Part shown: piece by piece, positions 60,547 through 64,000 of the stretch
Layout of the letters: every line of letters starts with the position of its first letter
Numbering within the stretch: the stretch's first letter is position 1
DNA from: Calliopsis andreniformis
Taxonomy: Eukaryota; Arthropoda; Insecta; Hymenoptera; Andrenidae
NCBI RefSeq assembly: GCF_051401765.1
Contig: NW_027480432.1
Coordinates: 11,054,501-11,118,500 of the forward strand
Direction of reading: 5' to 3'
DNA: 64,000 bases
Notes under the pieces: generated by a model
The model's database searches: none
Told to the model about the DNA's origin: nothing
The model's input: only the letters and a program-made list of their open reading frames with translations
Translations under genes and position numbers: made by a program

Positions 60547-63500
60547 ATGTTCCAGCCTAGAGATTGTCTCGATGTAGAATCGAAATATAAAAAAATACCA
60601 AAGTCAAAAGATCAAAATTTATCATTACTAGTAGTATTAACTTCATTTCATATATACTGTCTAGAAAGTGTTCAAGATTCAGTAAGTAAGAAGTTTCTTG
60701 AAGGTCAAGATAGGATATTATTTGAAAAAATTAAACATTATACTCAGGATTTGAAAGCTAAGCTACTTCTAGTAGATGCCAGGAGTCTTAAATTCTTAGG
60801 TTTTAGCGTACTGGATTATCAGACTAGCCTAGATTTAGCAGAAAATGATTTTAAAAAGTTTTTAGCAGAATCTATGTATTCAACTTCTCAATCCGCATTA
60901 AACATTGTTCTAAATAAGATAACTGAATTGGACCAATTAAACAAAAAAATTCCGAAGTCTTTAGAACCTTTTAAAACCTTGCCTGACGACCTCCGTACGC
61001 TTGAACAAAATGGTTGGTCTAAAACAGATTTACCTTTGACCATCGAAGATGAGATTAATCGTTACTTAAACACTAGAAGAAACGTTGACTCTTTATACAG
61101 AACACATTATGCTATTGGATTAATTGATACGCTACGAGCTCAAAGTTCTGTTTCAGTGGAAAACAGTTTAAAGTTACAAGAAATTCTGCGGGTTACTGGT
61201 GAGTATTTAAAAACTACGGAGCAAACACCTAATTTAGACAAAGCTATTGTTAAGAACCTAGAAGCTAACGGAGTACCAGTTAAATTTCTTACTGAATTTA
61301 GAGATATATTAACACATAAGCAGCTGTTTCATATAACAGATGGAAATACTCCACAAGTTCAACAAGTGATTAATTTCGGAATGCCTGCTATGCAAAATAT
61401 GATTACTAACGAAATAATTGACGCAGAGTATAATTTTATTCAAAATATCGTTAAAACAAAGATTCGCAAACTTGAAAAACAAATTGTTAAAACAGGCTTA
61501 AATTCTGCAAGCGAAGAAGGCGTCCCGAAGGTTATAGAATACATTGAACAAATAAAAAAGGACGGTACATTTAACACCATGAAAGAACAAAGCAAAAAGT
61601 TAGTGAACCAAATTTATCATACTGCACAACGAATGATATCTTCGAAGGATTTTCCTGAAAATCCTTGGAATGAGTTAGATTTAGCATATCTGGAATCAAT
61701 TAAAATTTACATTAAAAATGCGAAACTGCAGTTATACTCAGAATTATACAATAACCTAATAACAGGATGTCCGGAAGGATACGAAGATTGGTTGGCTAGT
61801 GCACACAAAGATTTAGAAACTATAACAGACGTTGTTGACTCTCTTCGTGATAATTCAGCTAGTAACAGTCTTGATACTTTCCTTGAGGAAGAAATTCTAA
61901 GAAAAACAAAGGTGAACGTTGATGATCGAACGGTAACACTTCAAGAAGAATTGCAAAAATATTTCGACGCAGAACATTTTAAAAATAGCGACGTGTTATA
62001 CCGCCCATTTGCTGGTACTAACGAAGCTAGTTTAATTAACATTTTGAATAGTAGTGGTAAAATTAATGAAAGTGTAAGTAAATTGATTAATTTTTTTAAC
62101 GAGATGCGCAGTAGCCAAGGTCATGCAGAGAATATCATTAGTCCTGATGAATATGAAAGCTTAGTTAATAGTTCAGATGTTCTCCCACGTACTAAAAAGC
62201 TATTATTATCATATTCAGTACAATGGAGAAAGGAACAATGTATAAATTTACTTGAGAAAAAACCTCCTGCTTGCAAAAAAATGTTTGACGCCATACTAAG
62301 CGGCGATAGCATAAATAATAGAGTATTCGCCGACTTAGCTGATCAGTATCGACTTCCTGATGAAGACGACAGAGCCGTGCAAGACAGAGCAGATACGCTA
62401 AAGCGGTATGTAAAGAAAAAGGTAGAAGATTTGTATTCGCGTAAACTAAGAAATGAATTCAGATTACTGAAGGAAGTTAATGATCCTCATGCTGTGAAAA
62501 TGCAAATTCTTATTACGTATGACAGTTTAAGCAAAATCGTGACACCTAAGGAGAAAGAAAAAACTGAAAGCTTCCAGGTGAAACGATTACGTAATTATTT
62601 GTCGCATGGTGACGCACTTACTGACAATGAGAAAGATCACACTATAACAGTTGACATAGCGGAGTTAAAAAAGGCGGTTACTAGTAGAATAAACAATGAC
62701 GATATTACTTTCAAAATAATAGATGAGGCAATCGATAATATAGGTTCACATTTTAAATTAGAAGGTCTAAAGGGAATTCTGTGTCCCATTCGGGGACGAA
62801 AAGTTAGATTTGTGAGCGAGGGTTGTTTAACGTGGGAAGACATAGACAAATTCAATGAAGGTGGAGCGAAGAATAGAGATCCCGAAAATATACAGATAAA
62901 GAGCGAAGAGTTTATTTCTAGTCTGGAAAACATGTATAAGGAAGGTGAAAGAAAGTTTTCTAATTTTGTTGCTTTAGCAAATGCAGGTGAAGTTGTAGGT
63001 GAATTTAAAAATGAAGTGAACATGCTGACAGAGAATCACAAATACCTTGCTCGTTTGAACAGAATAGGAGATATCTCTGGCAAGGTCATGCATGGGATGA
63101 TCGCGAAAAATTTGGTAGGCGATGTATTGTCTGGCGATTACACTGATCTTGCAATCAATATTGGTTTCCTTGCTGGTGGTAAATTGTTGGAAAAAGCAGC
63201 AGATATAGCATCAATAAAAGGGGCAGCTTTTGTATTAAAAGGTAGAGCAGTGGTTGGCAAGACACTAGGATTGATTTCACCATTTCTCTCAAGAGCAACT
63301 AGCGCTTTTATTGCATATGATTTATACAGTGAAATACAGAGATATAAAGCAGGTGATAAAGATGCCTTAGTTCCTATTATAGGAGATAGCGTACAGATTG
63401 GTATCGATTCTGTTACACTTGGTATAGAAATTGGTGAAGGCGTAGGGTTTGAATTATTAGAGGGAGTTTCTGCTGTCACGGGCCCTATAGGAATGGCAGT

Positions 63501-63999
63501 TGGAGCTGTAATATTCGTGGGTGATGAGATATACAAAAGCGTAAAAGCAGTTGAAACAGTAAATGAGCAAATTCAACTTACAGGCTGGGAAAAGTTTGAA
63601 GTAGGAGCGTCTAATTTTTTCGGGTTGGATCCTCCAAAAGAGGTTCAAAGGATAATAGCAGAGAAAGAAGAGAATAATGAACTACTCGAAGATGCAGCAA
63701 CATTTATGCGAAAGAATACATATATCCAACGTTTTGTTTTTCCTAGTCGTAAGGTAATTAGCCGGTCTGGTGCTGTTTTGAAACCATGTCATTCTTGGGA
63801 GACATATCTGATTCGGTCGCCTTTGTGCACGTTTAATGAAAAGGGATATCCCACTATGTTTCCTCCTTTTTATAAGATGGTAAGTGTGTCTGAATATGAC
63901 AGGCAGGTATATTTAGATAATGTAGTGTTATTAGGGCAAAGACGAAGTGATATTAAGTGGTCCAGATCAAGACCAGATCGCGTTCCACATGGATTTGGC
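60547..63999 (+). CDS. giant endosymbiont-like toxin-like protein, copy 2 (runs off the window)
   Basis: I translated this frame by hand from the ATG at 60547. It stays open for 1151 codons to the edge with no stop or frameshift. It is collinear with copy 1 from the first residue (MFQPRDCLDVESKYKKIP). Over the first 200 residues about 16 differ (about 92% identity), and the pore-like segment (about 865-1010) is similarly conserved. Over the last 108 residues, beyond the pore-like segment, about 29 differ (73%). The Gly/Asp blocks, ankyrin repeats and C-terminal domain would lie beyond the window. Orientation is opposite to copy 1, with the starts facing each other 16.1 kb apart. Function is inferred only from copy 1: a presumed effector or toxin relic of endosymbiont origin, now in an insect genome. 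Confidence 0.85.
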   Translation, partial: MFQPRDCLDVESKYKKIPKSKDQNLSLLVVLTSFHIYCLESVQDSVSKKFLEGQDRILFEKIKHYTQDLKAKLLLVDARSLKFLGFSVLDYQTSLDLAENDFKKFLAESMYSTSQSALNIVLNKITELDQLNKKIPKSLEPFKTLPDDLRTLEQNGWSKTDLPLTIEDEINRYLNTRRNVDSLYRTHYAIGLIDTLRAQSSVSVENSLKLQEILRVTGEYLKTTEQTPNLDKAIVKNLEANGVPVKFLTEFRDILTHKQLFHITDGNTPQVQQVINFGMPAMQNMITNEIIDAEYNFIQNIVKTKIRKLEKQIVKTGLNSASEEGVPKVIEYIEQIKKDGTFNTMKEQSKKLVNQIYHTAQRMISSKDFPENPWNELDLAYLESIKIYIKNAKLQLYSELYNNLITGCPEGYEDWLASAHKDLETITDVVDSLRDNSASNSLDTFLEEEILRKTKVNVDDRTVTLQEELQKYFDAEHFKNSDVLYRPFAGTNEASLINILNSSGKINESVSKLINFFNEMRSSQGHAENIISPDEYESLVNSSDVLPRTKKLLLSYSVQWRKEQCINLLEKKPPACKKMFDAILSGDSINNRVFADLADQYRLPDEDDRAVQDRADTLKRYVKKKVEDLYSRKLRNEFRLLKEVNDPHAVKMQILITYDSLSKIVTPKEKEKTESFQVKRLRNYLSHGDALTDNEKDHTITVDIAELKKAVTSRINNDDITFKIIDEAIDNIGSHFKLEGLKGILCPIRGRKVRFVSEGCLTWEDIDKFNEGGAKNRDPENIQIKSEEFISSLENMYKEGERKFSNFVALANAGEVVGEFKNEVNMLTENHKYLARLNRIGDISGKVMHGMIAKNLVGDVLSGDYTDLAINIGFLAGGKLLEKAADIASIKGAAFVLKGRAVVGKTLGLISPFLSRATSAFIAYDLYSEIQRYKAGDKDALVPIIGDSVQIGIDSVTLGIEIGEGVGFELLEGVSAVTGPIGMAVGAVIFVGDEIYKSVKAVETVNEQIQLTGWEKFEVGASNFFGLDPPKEVQRIIAEKEENNELLEDAATFMRKNTYIQRFVFPSRKVISRSGAVLKPCHSWETYLIRSPLCTFNEKGYPTMFPPFYKMVSVSEYDRQVYLDNVVLLGQRRSDIKWSRSRPDRVPHGFG

Positions 64000-64000
64000 T

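Noticed and set aside
36731..63999. Bacterial contamination or a misjoined endosymbiont contig
   Set aside because: Both intact copies and the broken third copy are embedded among Tc1/mariner and MITE elements, the duplicated leader carries insect repeats, and no other bacterial genes or operon structure occur nearby. Long reads would still be the final proof.
1..64000. CRISPR array or prophage structural genes
   Set aside because: No regularly spaced direct repeats, no cas-like, capsid or tail genes. The phage-WO connection is only through the domain types of the giant genes.

Overview
The window reads as AT-rich nuclear DNA of an insect. The evidence is two spliced host genes with GT-AG introns, many Tc1/mariner, piggyBac-type and Ty3/gypsy remnants, short inverted-repeat elements with GGGTGT-type ends, and no bacterial operon structure. 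Hymenoptera is plausible from the mix of elements but is not proven by the sequence.

Layout. 1-5.4 kb: no gene seen, two foldback elements. 5.46-13.74 kb (minus): a five-exon BTB zinc-finger gene whose splice phases all fit (about 479 aa). 13.7-29.1 kb: mostly gene-free, with repeats, a gypsy integrase tail and one possible unplaced exon at 26.4-26.6 kb. 29.13-31.43 kb (minus): a seven-exon homologue of DONSON / humpty dumpty, a replication-fork protein (about 587 aa). About 32.3-32.7 kb (plus): possible 5' exons of a divergently transcribed gene starting MGLPFFE. 33.2-35.7 kb (minus): a decayed Ty3/gypsy element with gag, zinc-knuckle and RT traces.

The remarkable part is 36.7-64 kb. A single intronless open frame of 2561 codons (36731-44416, minus) encodes a bacterial-endosymbiont-style giant protein. 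It has a long helical N-terminal half, a glycine-rich hydrophobic segment like the pore-forming region of large clostridial/Tc-type toxins, Gly/Asp-rich repeats, about 15 ankyrin repeats and a short C-terminal segment like the latrotoxin C-terminal domain known from Wolbachia and Rickettsiella-type proteins. A second copy starts at 60547 on the plus strand and stays open for 1151 codons to the window edge. The two copies lie head-to-head 16 kb apart and share about 1.4 kb of upstream DNA. An older, broken third copy lies at about 50.6-51.1 kb. This looks like a horizontally acquired toxin-like gene that was duplicated in the insect genome, with at least two frames kept open, surrounded by transposons: a complete DD41D mariner-type element (transposase broken), an internally deleted relative, a Tc1-like remnant inside the duplicated leader of copy 2, and a TIR-bounded 2.5 kb element carrying a decayed ORF of an uncharacterised family.

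Limits: all homology calls come from reading motifs without a database. Copy identities were counted by eye over stated segments.
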